From NCBI RefSeq assembly GCF_014930365.1, contig NZ_JABXWI010000007.1:124001-188000 (forward strand): DNA of 64,000 nucleotides. The letters are read 5' to 3'. Positions 37,813-45,561 of the stretch are shown here, one piece after another. The notes below the pieces were generated by a model, which searched no databases, was not told where the DNA came from, and was given only the letters and a program-made list of their open reading frames with translations. Origin of the DNA: Streptomyces caniscabiei (GTDB taxonomy: Bacteria > Actinomycetota > Actinomycetes > Streptomycetales > Streptomycetaceae). The number at the start of each line of letters is the position of its first letter. The stretch's first letter is position 1. Made by a program: the position numbers and the translations under genes.

Positions 37813-37993
37813 CGGCCCGCCGGTTCACGAGCCTCTGCGGAGGTGGCGCGGCCCGCCGGTTCACGAGCCTCTGCGGAGGTGGCGCGGCCCGCCGGTTCAC
37901 GAGCCCCTGCGGAGGTGGCGACGGCCCGCCGGTTCACGAGCCCCGCAGGCACGACGGCGGCCCGCCGGTTCACAAGGAACCGGCGGGCCGCAG
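37813..37993. repeat. Five tandem 36-bp repeats
   Basis: Units begin at 37813, 37849, 37885, 37922 and 37958, each opening with CGGCCCGCCGGTTCAC. The first three are nearly identical over the whole 36 bases (ending CTGCGGAGGTGGCG); the last two diverge at the 3' end. The GGCCCGCCGGTT part of every unit is complementary to a single AACCGGCGGGCC at 37978-37989. Confidence 0.9.
37959..37989 (-). terminator. Perfect 12-bp hairpin after pilin-like gene B
   Basis: GGCCCGCCGGTT and AACCGGCGGGCC pair perfectly across a seven-base loop, 26 bases after the stop of the upstream minus-strand gene. Probably a factor-independent terminator that splits the secretion operon here. Confidence 0.8.
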
Positions 37994-38015
37994 GGCCCTT
38001 CCGCTCAACGTCTCG

Positions 38016-38276
38016 CTACAGCACGAACCCCACGATCGGCCCGGCCGTCGCGCCGATGATGCAGGCGCCCATGACCACCGCGAACTGGCTGAGGTGCTCG
38101 TCGCCCTCCCCGGACCGCAGTGAGATCGCCATCCGCGTGCCCACGATCATCAGTCCGCACACGCCGGCCGCCGTGACCAGCCAGGCGAGGATGTTCAGCA
38201 CGTAGTTGAGCTCGTTGGTGACCACGGCCGGAGGTCCGGCCAGCGTCGAGGCGGCGGCGTACAGGGTGCTGCTCAT
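38016..38276 (-). CDS. VirB2-like small membrane protein (pilin-like), copy B
   Basis: Protein of 86 residues, paralogous to copy A: two hydrophobic segments (NYVLNILAWLVTAAGVCGLM; FAVVMGACIIGATAGPIVGF) with the shared loop RSGEGDEHLSQF. The C-terminal GPIVGFVL parallels GPLVNFVF of copy A. The ATG overlaps the stop of the DUF6668-type gene (ATGA). Two pilin-like subunits might be co-assembled or used at different stages; this is inference. Confidence 0.82.
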   Translation of the reverse strand: MSSTLYAAASTLAGPPAVVTNELNYVLNILAWLVTAAGVCGLMIVGTRMAISLRSGEGDEHLSQFAVVMGACIIGATAGPIVGFVL

Positions 38277-38797
38277 GGGGTCCTCCCGGTCAGACGGGCC
38301 AGTGCCGCGCTCTCCCGGGGCGGCGGGCCGGTGAGGTCGCCGGTGCGCCAGGCGGGCACCCAGGGCACGCGGTAGACGTCGATGACGGAACCGATCACCT
38401 TCATGCGCTGCACCAGCTGCCGGGGCAGCCGGCCGGGCGCGTCCGCGACCAGCACGATCGCGTCGAGGTCGAGCCCCGGCGGCGCGTCGCCCCGCCGGAA
38501 GATGTCCAGGGTGTGCGAGACCGCGTCGAGCCCGGCGGCGTGCGTGCGCCCCACCAGGAGCACCGAGCCCGGCTCGCCCTGGTCGGGACGCGGCCAGTTG
38601 CGGCCCGCGTCATGACCGCCGAAGACCGTCGCGAGGGTGGTGGACCCGGCGCCGCCATGCGTGGCGACCCAGGAGAACCGTCGTGTGCTCGCCGCCGCCA
38701 GGGGCGCCGGATCCGGCGGTCGTGCCTCGGGCTCCGTCACCGGGCCCCGCACCCAGATCTCCGGCCCGGCCGCCGCCTGTCCCGTCTCCGGCCGCAT
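38273..38797 (-). CDS. DUF6668-type, degenerate ParA/MinD-like protein
   Basis: Protein of 174 residues first in the minus-strand arm. WVATHGGAGSTTLATVFGG aligns with the deviant Walker A of ParA/MinD/TadZ proteins, but the nucleotide-contacting lysine positions are replaced (GGAGSTT rather than GGVGKTT). LDAIVLVADAPGRLPRQLVQ then VIGSVIDVYRVPWVPAWRTG resemble the late strands of this fold. It may be a non-hydrolysing regulator or polar-localisation factor for the apparatus. Start is ATG, with an adjacent upstream GTG possible and GGAGAGCG before both. Confidence 0.75.
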   Translation of the reverse strand: MRPETGQAAAGPEIWVRGPVTEPEARPPDPAPLAAASTRRFSWVATHGGAGSTTLATVFGGHDAGRNWPRPDQGEPGSVLLVGRTHAAGLDAVSHTLDIFRRGDAPPGLDLDAIVLVADAPGRLPRQLVQRMKVIGSVIDVYRVPWVPAWRTGDLTGPPPRESAALARLTGRTP

Positions 38798-39198
38798 CAC
38801 CGCATCACCGCTCTCCACCACTCCCCGTTTCCGCCGCTGATCGCGGATTCCACCGCTGATCGCGGATTCCACGACTGATCGCGGCGGACCGCTCGTCGCG
38901 GTCCGCCCGTCGCAGTCTTCCTGAGCCCGTGGCGCCCGTCGCACCCGGCGGGGTGCCCGCCGCCGTTGCGTGCCCGGCGCGACGCCCACCCCCGATCTTC
39001 ACGGTGCGCGGGCGGCTTGGGAATCGGGACGTGAGTTCCTGCGACGAGCCTGTGACGCACCGGTGACGCGGGGAGCGGGGGTGAGCGGAGAGACTCGTCT
39101 GACTGGACCCAAGTGGCAGGAACATGACGGAACGGCGTCTCTGTGTTTCGTCGGTCCGTCGGTCCGTCGTCCCGCCACTTCGACGCTGAGGGGAGCAG
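38798..39198. promoter_or_regulatory. Divergent control region of the secretion locus
   Basis: Separates the minus-strand arm (starting at 38797) from the plus-strand arm (starting at 39199) and must carry both promoters. Near the minus gene is a 19-bp tandem repeat. The plus side has short direct repeats (GTCGGTCCGTCGGTCCGTCG about 39150-39170) and GAGGGGAGCAG just before the ATG. I see no coding sequence in it. Confidence 0.65.
38834..38884. repeat. Iteron-like 19-bp tandem repeats
   Basis: CCGCTGATCGCGGATTCCA occurs twice head to tail (38834-38852 and 38853-38871), followed by a partial third unit (CGACTGATCGCGG). Each unit contains a TGATCGCGG core. Position 37 bases upstream of the first gene of the minus arm suggests a protein-binding array. 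Confidence 0.85.
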
Positions 39199-40233
39199 AT
39201 GTCCAACGGGGGAGGGTCCGTCACGACCTGGGTCGTCGGCGGCTGTGTGGCGGCCGTGCTGATGCCGGTGGTCATGATGGTCGCGGTGAGCGGCGGCGGC
39301 GATGCCGAGGCCGAGGAGCAGGGCGTCGGAGGAGGCCTCAAGTCGGGCCAGGTACCGGCCGAGTACGTGCCGTGGGTGCTCAAGGCGGGCGCCATGTGCG
39401 ACGTCATCAAACCGGCGGTGATCGCCGCGCAGATCGAGGCCGAGTCGGGCTGGAACCCGAACGCCAAATCCCCGGTCGGCGCCGAGGGGCTGAGCCAGTT
39501 CATGCCCGGCACCTGGCCGAGCTGGGGCAAGGACGACGACGGCAACGGCCGCGTCTCCCCGTACGACCCCGGCGACGCGATCATGGCCCAGGGCCGCTAC
39601 GACTGCGCCCTCGCCAAGCAGGTCCAGGGCTACAAGGACAGCGGCCAGGCGACCGGTGAGACCCTCGACCTGGCGCTCGCCGCGTACAACGCCGGGCCGG
39701 GCGCCGTGCAGCAGTACGGCGGCATCCCGCCCTACACCGAGACGCAGAACTACGTCACCCGCATCAAGTCCCTGATCTCCAAGTACGAGTCGGTCGACGA
39801 CCCGCCCGGCAAGCTCCCGGCCGGCCGGCAGATGGCGATGCCGCTCTCCGGCAACCCGCCCGTGACCTCCCCGTACGGCTGGCGCATGCACCCCACGCTC
39901 GGGGTCCGCAAACTCCACACCGGCACCGACTTCGGCGCGGGCTCCGGCACACCGGTGCTCGCCGCCCGCGACGGCGTGGTCACCTTCGCCGGCTGGAGCA
40001 ACGGCTACGGCAACCGTGTCGTCATCTCCCACGGAACCATCGACGGCGACACCATCTCCACCACCTACAACCACATGCTGTCCGGCCTCAGCGTCGGCGT
40101 CGGCGACCAGGTCAAGGTGGGCCAGCGCGTCGGTCTCGTCGGCTCGACCGGCTACTCGACCGGCGCCCACCTCCACTTCGAGGTGCAGCAGAACGGGGCG
40201 TACGTGAATCCGGCGCCGTGGCTGGGGCTGTAG
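39199..40233 (+). CDS. Membrane-anchored SLT/lysozyme-like plus M23 endopeptidase wall hydrolase (VirB1-like)
   Basis: Bifunctional peptidoglycan hydrolase of 344 residues. An N-terminal helix (VVGGCVAAVLMPVVMMVAV) is followed by a lysozyme-like transglycosylase domain (about 55-195; E82 in IEAESGWNPNAKS, AAYNAGPGAVQQY) and an M23 metallopeptidase domain (about 215-344). Zn ligands H240 and D244 are in KLHTGTDFG and H326 in AHLHFE, with H324 also conserved. This pairing is typical of Gram-positive type IV secretion wall-opening enzymes. It opens the plus-strand arm and is followed by a lipoprotein-like gene. Confidence 0.93.
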   Translation: MSNGGGSVTTWVVGGCVAAVLMPVVMMVAVSGGGDAEAEEQGVGGGLKSGQVPAEYVPWVLKAGAMCDVIKPAVIAAQIEAESGWNPNAKSPVGAEGLSQFMPGTWPSWGKDDDGNGRVSPYDPGDAIMAQGRYDCALAKQVQGYKDSGQATGETLDLALAAYNAGPGAVQQYGGIPPYTETQNYVTRIKSLISKYESVDDPPGKLPAGRQMAMPLSGNPPVTSPYGWRMHPTLGVRKLHTGTDFGAGSGTPVLAARDGVVTFAGWSNGYGNRVVISHGTIDGDTISTTYNHMLSGLSVGVGDQVKVGQRVGLVGSTGYSTGAHLHFEVQQNGAYVNPAPWLGL

Positions 40234-40328
40234 TGACGACAAGGGCGAAGTGGGCGGCAGCAGCGCGTCGTTCGGCGTGGACGACCGGCTCGACGGGGCA
40301 GGACACTGAGGTGAGGAGGGGAACGAGG

Positions 40329-41174
40329 GTGAACACGATGCGCGAGGCGCGCGGCGGGCGCGAGGAGCGTGACGCGCGCGGGGGAGCGCGGGTGCCGGGC
40401 GCACCGCACCTGCCCGGCGGGCGGCACGGAGCCGGTGACGAGCCGGTCCGGCGGGCCGGTCCGGTCCGCCGGTCGGGTGTGGTCCGCCGGGCGGGCGCGG
40501 CCGTGCTCGTGACGGTGACCGGGGTGGCGGTCCTCACCGCCTGCGGGCTGGAGGACCACCGCGAGACCGCGGGCGGCTCCACGGCCACGTCCGCACCGCC
40601 CTTCACCCCCAAGGCCCCCCTCCCCTCCGGGAAGTCGCTCGGTCCGGACGCGCACGTCCCGAAGCCCACCGGCGTCGACGAGACGGACGCGACCGCCGTC
40701 GCCGAGGCCTGGACCGAGGTCGCGTACGGCTACGACACCAAGTACGACACCGGTCCGCACGACGCCGTACTGCGCTCCGCGCGCTGGTTCACCGCCGCCA
40801 AGGCGAAGGCCGAGCGGTCCTACCGCCCCGCGAGCGGCGCCGGCGAACAGTGGAACTCCTGGGCCGCGCACGACGCGTGGACCACGGTCGAGGTCGAACC
40901 GGACGACGACGGGGACGGTCCCGCCGACTCGGCCAGGGACGCCTACCGCGCCCTCTTCGTCGACGGCACGGCACACGGCCGCGACGGCTGGACGGGCACC
41001 GGCCCTCAGGCCACGGTGTACGTGAAGCTGGTGCGCCCGGGCAAGGGCGAGCCGTGGCGGGTGGACGAGGTGCGTACGGTGGAGGCAGCGATATCGGCAC
41101 CGGACCCGTCCACCACGGCCTCGGCCGCCGCAGCGACTCCTGTTTCTCCTTCTCCTTCTGACCGACCCGAGTGA
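40329..41174 (+). CDS. Lipoprotein-like exported protein of the secretion locus
   Basis: Protein of about 281 residues. An Arg/Gly-rich N-terminus precedes a hydrophobic segment ending in a lipobox-like VLTAC (AAVLVTVTGVAVLTACGLED), then an extracytoplasmic domain rich in Trp/Asp/Ala (VAEAWTEVAYGYDTKY, ATVYVKLVRPGKGEPWRVDE) and a Ser/Thr/Pro tail. The GTG chosen has GAGGAGGGGAACGAG upstream; a GTG directly at the preceding stop (40233) and later starts closer to the lipobox are alternatives. The domain could be NTF2/VirB8-like, but I cannot establish it. It lies between the wall hydrolase and the large scaffold gene. Confidence 0.75.
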   Translation: MNTMREARGGREERDARGGARVPGAPHLPGGRHGAGDEPVRRAGPVRRSGVVRRAGAAVLVTVTGVAVLTACGLEDHRETAGGSTATSAPPFTPKAPLPSGKSLGPDAHVPKPTGVDETDATAVAEAWTEVAYGYDTKYDTGPHDAVLRSARWFTAAKAKAERSYRPASGAGEQWNSWAAHDAWTTVEVEPDDDGDGPADSARDAYRALFVDGTAHGRDGWTGTGPQATVYVKLVRPGKGEPWRVDEVRTVEAAISAPDPSTTASAAAATPVSPSPSDRPE

Positions 41175-41181
41175 GGGAACG

Positions 41182-43674
41182 ATGACTCGACTCAGCCGCG
41201 AACAGAAGCGGGAACTCAAGCGCGCGGGGCGGGTGCCGGCCGGGCTCACCCCGATCGACGTACGGGTCTCGGCCGAGGCCGGCGCGACGGTCGGCGGCAT
41301 GCCGGTACCGCCCGCCGCCGGGGAGTCCCTCCAGAGCGCCGCCCTGGACTACCTCCACCGCCTGGCCCTGGCGACGGGCCACCCCGTCCTGGCCACCGTC
41401 CACGACGAGCGCATCGGTTACGTCGTCCCCCTCCAGATCCACGTCGACGGCTCCAGCCACTACGCCGGCGAGCCGGTGCGGGTGGGCGAGCCGAAGGGGT
41501 TCGCGACAGAGCCGACGGCCGCGCGCGAGGGGGAGGGACGAGCGACGCCGAGCACGGCCGCGCAGGGCCACCCCGGCGAGGGCACGGCCGCATGGACCGC
41601 CCCGGAACCGCCCACTTCGGCGCCGGCCCCGGCCCCGGCCCCGCGCCGCGACAGGTCGACGCACGTCCTGCGCGCGGTACCGGAGTCGGCGGCCACGGGC
41701 CAACTCCCGCAGGAACAGCAGGAACAGCGGGAACAGCGGGAACAGCGGGAACAGGGCGGCTCGCAGGGCGCACACCGGCAGGAGCAGGGCGGTGCGCACG
41801 CCGCTCACCCGCAGGCTCACGTCCCGGCACACCCTCACTCTCACCCTCACCAGGACCCGAACTGGCAGTCCCGCCCCGAGCAGCACGCGCAGGCCGAGCC
41901 CGGGCGGGAGCCGCAGACGGACGCCGAGCGGCCCGCTCCGGCCGAGTGGCAGCCGCGGGGCGGCGGAGAGCAGCAGCCGCGCGCCGGCTGGCAGCACCAG
42001 GGCGAGTCCGGGCAGGAGCCGCAGGTGGACGGTGAGCCGCGGTCCCGGTCGGCCGAGTGGCAGGCGCCGTCGGTCGGACAAGCCCCGGCCCAGATGCCGT
42101 CCCGGCCCGAGGCGCGGCCGCAGTGGCAGCCTCAGTCGGGCTCGGAGGGTTCGGCGCCCCCCGAGCACCACCAGCCGCAGCCGCAGCCGCAGCCGCAGGC
42201 ACACGCGCAGCCGCAGCCGCAGCCGCCCGCCCAGCCCGATGTACGGCCGGACGCGCGGCCGGAGGCCCCGTCGCACCCCCAGGGGCAGGCGAGGCGGGAG
42301 CCGAGCACGATGCGGTTGGCGGCGGGCAGCCCGGCGCCCTCGGCGGAGCCGGTCGCCCCCACCCCGGAGCCCGAGCGCCCGAAGCGGGAGCCCAGCACGC
42401 TCCCGCTGACGGCGGCGAAGGCCACGTCGGGGCCCTTCGCCGACCCGACGCCCGCACCCGCGCCCACGCACGCACCCGAGCCCGCGTACGACCCGCAGCC
42501 CGGGCCCGCGCCCCTGGACGCCGCCACCCCGGCGCACGCCCCCGACTCGGCGGCGCAGCCCGTGAAGCCGGAGCCGCGGACCATGCCCCTCACGGCGGCG
42601 AAGGAGCAGCAGGACGCACGCGGCGACCGGGGCGACGCGTCGCAGCCGGCGCCGGGTGGAGTCGCTCCGTCGACCTTCGTGCTGCGCGCGGTGCCGGAAC
42701 CGAAGGAGGGGCCCCTGGCGCAGCCACCGCGCACCCCGGGGCTCCCCCTCACGATGCCGGGCATCCCGATGGACGCGGACGCCCGACCCCCGGTACCCGA
42801 GCCCGTCCAGGACGCCCCGGCCGCAGGCACCGTCTCGCCCCCGACCGGCGAGTTCGGCCCGCTCACGGACGCCGACCTGACCCCGGCCGGGACGGACTCC
42901 CCGTCCTGGCACCCGGACCGGGGCGCGACCCCGGCGCAGCCCCCGGCCGGCACCCCGCGCCCCGCCCCGGCCTCTCTGAACCCGCAGCCGTGGCCCCCGG
43001 CCCCGACCGACGCCCCCACCCCGGAGCCCGTACCCCCCACCACCCTGGCCCCTCCGGAGGAGTCCGCGTCCGACGCCTACTCCGCCCCCGAGTGGAAGGT
43101 GCTGGAGGAGGACGACGCGCCGAAGCCCGCGCCGGTACGGGAGTTCGACGCGGTGGCCGAGGCGGTGCTGGACCCGGCGGAGGACGGCGGCACCCCGTCA
43201 CCGTTCGCGGAGTCCGTCACCCGCATCAACGAGGCCGTGAAGCTGGGCCGCATCCAGGAAGCCGCGGAGATGGCCGAGCGAACGGTCGCCCAGGCGACGG
43301 CGGCGCTGGGCCCCCAGCACGCCGAGGTCCTGAAGCTCCGCGAACTCACCGCCTACATCGCCTACTTGGCCGGTGACGCGCTCCGCTCGTTCCACCTCTC
43401 CCTGGACCTCGCCGGTCTGCGCCACCGTATGCGCGACCAGCGTGCCGCGTACGGCAACATCCAGAGCGCGGCGGCCGCCTGGCGCGCGGTCCGCGACCCG
43501 TTGCAGGGCCTGCACCTGGGCCGCGACCTGATCGCCGTCTGGACCGATCTCGCCGCGGACGCCGGCCCCGCCGCCGACGACCTGGAGCAACTGGAGAAGG
43601 CCCGCACCCGCATGACCCGCCTCACCGACCGGGCCCGCGCCCTCGACTCCGCCCCGTACGCCCATGGCCAGTAA
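41182..43674 (+). CDS. Large Pro/Gln-rich protein with TPR-like C-terminus (scaffold candidate)
   Basis: Protein of 830 residues in three parts. Residues 1-95 (LSREQKRELKRAGRVPAGLT) are a compact basic domain. Residues 96-690 are low-complexity, with EQREQREQREQ and QPQPQPQPQ runs. Residues about 690-830 are helical and TPR-like (AVKLGRIQEAAEMAERTVAQ, YLAGDALRSFHLSLDLAGLR). Short motifs recur in the disordered part: STHVLRAVPES (about 159) and STFVLRAVPEP (about 495); EPSTMRLAAG, EPSTLPLTAAK and EPRTMPLTAAK (about 373, 402, 463). It starts eight bases after the lipoprotein-like gene. I do not recognise the family; a cytoplasmic adaptor is plausible. Confidence 0.75.
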   Translation: MTRLSREQKRELKRAGRVPAGLTPIDVRVSAEAGATVGGMPVPPAAGESLQSAALDYLHRLALATGHPVLATVHDERIGYVVPLQIHVDGSSHYAGEPVRVGEPKGFATEPTAAREGEGRATPSTAAQGHPGEGTAAWTAPEPPTSAPAPAPAPRRDRSTHVLRAVPESAATGQLPQEQQEQREQREQREQGGSQGAHRQEQGGAHAAHPQAHVPAHPHSHPHQDPNWQSRPEQHAQAEPGREPQTDAERPAPAEWQPRGGGEQQPRAGWQHQGESGQEPQVDGEPRSRSAEWQAPSVGQAPAQMPSRPEARPQWQPQSGSEGSAPPEHHQPQPQPQPQAHAQPQPQPPAQPDVRPDARPEAPSHPQGQARREPSTMRLAAGSPAPSAEPVAPTPEPERPKREPSTLPLTAAKATSGPFADPTPAPAPTHAPEPAYDPQPGPAPLDAATPAHAPDSAAQPVKPEPRTMPLTAAKEQQDARGDRGDASQPAPGGVAPSTFVLRAVPEPKEGPLAQPPRTPGLPLTMPGIPMDADARPPVPEPVQDAPAAGTVSPPTGEFGPLTDADLTPAGTDSPSWHPDRGATPAQPPAGTPRPAPASLNPQPWPPAPTDAPTPEPVPPTTLAPPEESASDAYSAPEWKVLEEDDAPKPAPVREFDAVAEAVLDPAEDGGTPSPFAESVTRINEAVKLGRIQEAAEMAERTVAQATAALGPQHAEVLKLRELTAYIAYLAGDALRSFHLSLDLAGLRHRMRDQRAAYGNIQSAAAAWRAVRDPLQGLHLGRDLIAVWTDLAADAGPAADDLEQLEKARTRMTRLTDRARALDSAPYAHGQ

Positions 43675-44308
43675 CCCCACCCGAGGCCACCGACACCGCC
43701 CCGGCGCCCCACCCGACGGCGCCGCCGCACCCGACAGCCCGGGCCGAGCACGCGACGACCCTGGCCAAGCACGGACCGGCCCCGGTCACGCCCCCGACCG
43801 CCCCGCCCACGCCCCCGACAGCCCCACCCCCCGCTCCCAGGCGGCCCGCCACCGTTCCCCGTCCGCCTCCCCGTCGTCCCACGAACCGCACCCCCCGCCC
43901 CGTCCCCGAGCAGAGGTCACCGTCAACGAGCTGACCGGCACCGTGAGTTGGCGTACCCGTGCCGCCGCCCTGCGCTCCGCCGGCCTCGGCGCCTCGCACG
44001 CCCCCGAGGAGGGCGCCGCCCCCATCCCGACGCACCCCGCAGTCGTACGGGCCGCGCTGGGCGTCGACGTCGGGGCGCTCACGCCGGAGCGTCTGGGCGG
44101 TCAGCCGGCCCGGCTCGGCGCGCTCCGCTCCGCCGTGGCCGCCGACCTCGGCCGCGGCACCGGCCTGCCCACCTCGGTCGCGGCCCGCCTCAGGTCCACG
44201 GCGGCGACCCCGGCGCACACCCACGCCCTCGCGACCCGCCACACCGCGGCCGCGACCCACCGCCCTCCGACCCCCGCCTCCGCCCCCGGCCACCGCCCGT
44301 CTCGCTGA
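43664..44308 (+). CDS. Hypothetical basic low-complexity protein
   Basis: Protein of 214 residues whose ATG overlaps the end of the scaffold gene. The first 85 residues are Pro/Arg/Ser-rich and the last 30 His/Thr/Pro-rich. A central portion of about 90 residues (VTVNELTGTVSWRTRAAALR; HPAVVRAALGVDVGALTPER; LRSAVAADLGRGTGLPTSVA) looks like a folded helical domain. I do not recognise it. Translational coupling and codon position bias support a real gene over the opposite-strand frame. It closes the plus-strand arm. Confidence 0.6.
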   Translation: MASNPTRGHRHRPGAPPDGAAAPDSPGRARDDPGQARTGPGHAPDRPAHAPDSPTPRSQAARHRSPSASPSSHEPHPPPRPRAEVTVNELTGTVSWRTRAAALRSAGLGASHAPEEGAAPIPTHPAVVRAALGVDVGALTPERLGGQPARLGALRSAVAADLGRGTGLPTSVAARLRSTAATPAHTHALATRHTAAATHRPPTPASAPGHRPSR

Positions 44309-44464
44309 CCGGACCGCCCCACCCGGCACCACCGAGCCCCCCGCACGCAGCCGGGGGCGCCCGCACGCACCCGGGGCCGACCGCGGCGCTCCCCACCGCC
44401 GGCCGACCCCGGAACGACACCCACCCGGCGCGTCACCTACCGGGCGTCACACCTCACCGCGAGC

Positions 44465-45442
44465 TCACTCCGACAGTTCCCACACCGCGTACGCCAGCGC
44501 GTCCCCGTTCCGGTCGAGCGCCGTGTCGTTGATGTTGGCCGTGGTGTCGCAGGACGAGTGGTAGCAGCGGTCGAAGGCCTGGCCGGACGTACCGCCCCAC
44601 TTGGCGACCTGCGCGGCGGTCTTCGTCCGGCTCGCCCCCGTGAAGAGCCCGCCGACGGGCACACCGGCGCTCTTGAACGGCGCGTGGTCGGAGCGGCCGT
44701 CGCCCTCGGTCTCGATCTCGGTCGGGACGCCGATCCCCGTGAAGTAGTCCTTGAAGGTCTGCTCGATGACGGGGTTGTCGTCGTAGACGAAGTAGCCGGG
44801 GTTCGGCGAGCCGATCATGTCGAAGTTGAGGTAGCCGCTGATGCGGGCCCGGTTCGCGGAGGAGAGGTTGTTGACGTAGTAGCGGGAGCCGACGAGGCCC
44901 AGCTCCTCCGCGCCCCACCAGGCGAACCGCAGATGCTTCGTGGGCTGGTAGTTCGTGCGGGACACGGTCAGCGCGGCCTCCAGCACGGCGGCCGACCCGC
45001 TGCCGTTGTCGTTGATGCCCGCGCCCGAGGAGACACTGTCCAGGTGTGAACCGGCCATGACAACCTGATTCGTGTCGCCGCCCGGCCAGTCCGCGATCAG
45101 GTTGTAGCCGGTGCGCCCGCCGGACGTGAAGGACTGCACGGTCGTGGTGAACCCGGCCGCGTCGAGCTTGCCCTTCACATAGTTCAGTGACGCCAGGTAG
45201 CCGGCCCGGCCGTGGGCTCTGTTGCCGCCGTTGGCGGTGGCGATGGACTGGAACTGGGCCAGGTGCGCCTTGACGTTGGCCACGGGCAGGTCCGGCGCCG
45301 CGGCGATCGTCGCGGCGGGAGCGGCGGCCGCCCGGTCGGGAGCGGGGGCCGCCCCCGCTATGGAACCGGTGGTGAAGAGCGTGGCCACCGTGACGGCGGC
45401 GGCGACGGCGGCACGTCCCGTGACTGGAACAGAGAGCTTCAT
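44465..45442 (-). CDS. Secreted M28 zinc aminopeptidase (Streptomyces griseus type)
   Basis: Exported aminopeptidase of 325 residues. The signal peptide ends around residue 32 (GSIAGAAPA). Metal ligands of the two-zinc site are H133 (AGSHLDSV), D145 (INDNGSG), E180 with catalytic E179 (WWGAEELG), D208 (NFDMIG) and H253 (RSDHAPF). C293 and C298 likely form the known disulfide. Length and motifs match leucine aminopeptidases secreted by streptomycetes. The ATG (MKLSVPV) has GGAG upstream. It is convergent with the last gene of the secretion locus and appears to be an independent unit. Confidence 0.95.
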   Translation of the reverse strand: MKLSVPVTGRAAVAAAVTVATLFTTGSIAGAAPAPDRAAAAPAATIAAAPDLPVANVKAHLAQFQSIATANGGNRAHGRAGYLASLNYVKGKLDAAGFTTTVQSFTSGGRTGYNLIADWPGGDTNQVVMAGSHLDSVSSGAGINDNGSGSAAVLEAALTVSRTNYQPTKHLRFAWWGAEELGLVGSRYYVNNLSSANRARISGYLNFDMIGSPNPGYFVYDDNPVIEQTFKDYFTGIGVPTEIETEGDGRSDHAPFKSAGVPVGGLFTGASRTKTAAQVAKWGGTSGQAFDRCYHSSCDTTANINDTALDRNGDALAYAVWELSE

Positions 45443-45561
45443 AGTGGGGGGCTCCGAATTCCATGGGTCCGCCCCGGACGACACTGTTGATGTGTCCATG
45501 GCGAACCCGGTGAATGAGGTGCCTGGATGGTGCTGGCGGGACTGACTCTCCGTCAAGGGTG

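Larger units (their letters stand above)
37417..38015. other. Repeat-filled spacer between the two pilin-like genes
   Basis: About 600 bp without a convincing gene. From the left it holds the likely minus-strand promoter/leader for copy A. A G-rich stretch with three near-copies of GGGGGCGCTGGGCGGGAGGC follows (about 37720-37795), then five 36-bp tandem repeats (37813-37993). Short open frames cross it on both strands, but their peptides only mirror the repeats. Confidence 0.7.

Noticed and set aside
37813..37993. Regular 36-bp repeats resembling a CRISPR array
   Set aside because: The units are contiguous with no unique spacers, the 3' halves drift, and no cas gene is present. They are tandem repeats ending in a terminator-like hairpin.
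37634..38205. Short open frames on both strands across the 36-bp repeats
   Set aside because: Their peptides only mirror the repeat unit (for example RRFTSLCGGGA repeated), there is no ribosome binding site, and the region is a spacer between pilin-like genes.
42057..43376. Alternative plus-strand frame inside the scaffold gene
   Set aside because: Its product is Ala/Gly/Arg-rich noise. The chosen frame has structured ends, repeated motifs and coupling with the next gene.
27610..44308. Integrative conjugative element
   Set aside because: I found no integrase, excisionase, relaxase, replication gene, tRNA or flanking direct repeats at the edges. Composition does not differ visibly from neighbours. 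The locus is therefore described as secretion-like, with mobility unproven.
43622..44332. Minus-strand frame opposite the small basic protein gene
   Set aside because: The product is almost only Gly/Arg/Ala/Val. The plus-strand frame overlaps the scaffold stop in the usual coupled manner and holds a plausible helical core.
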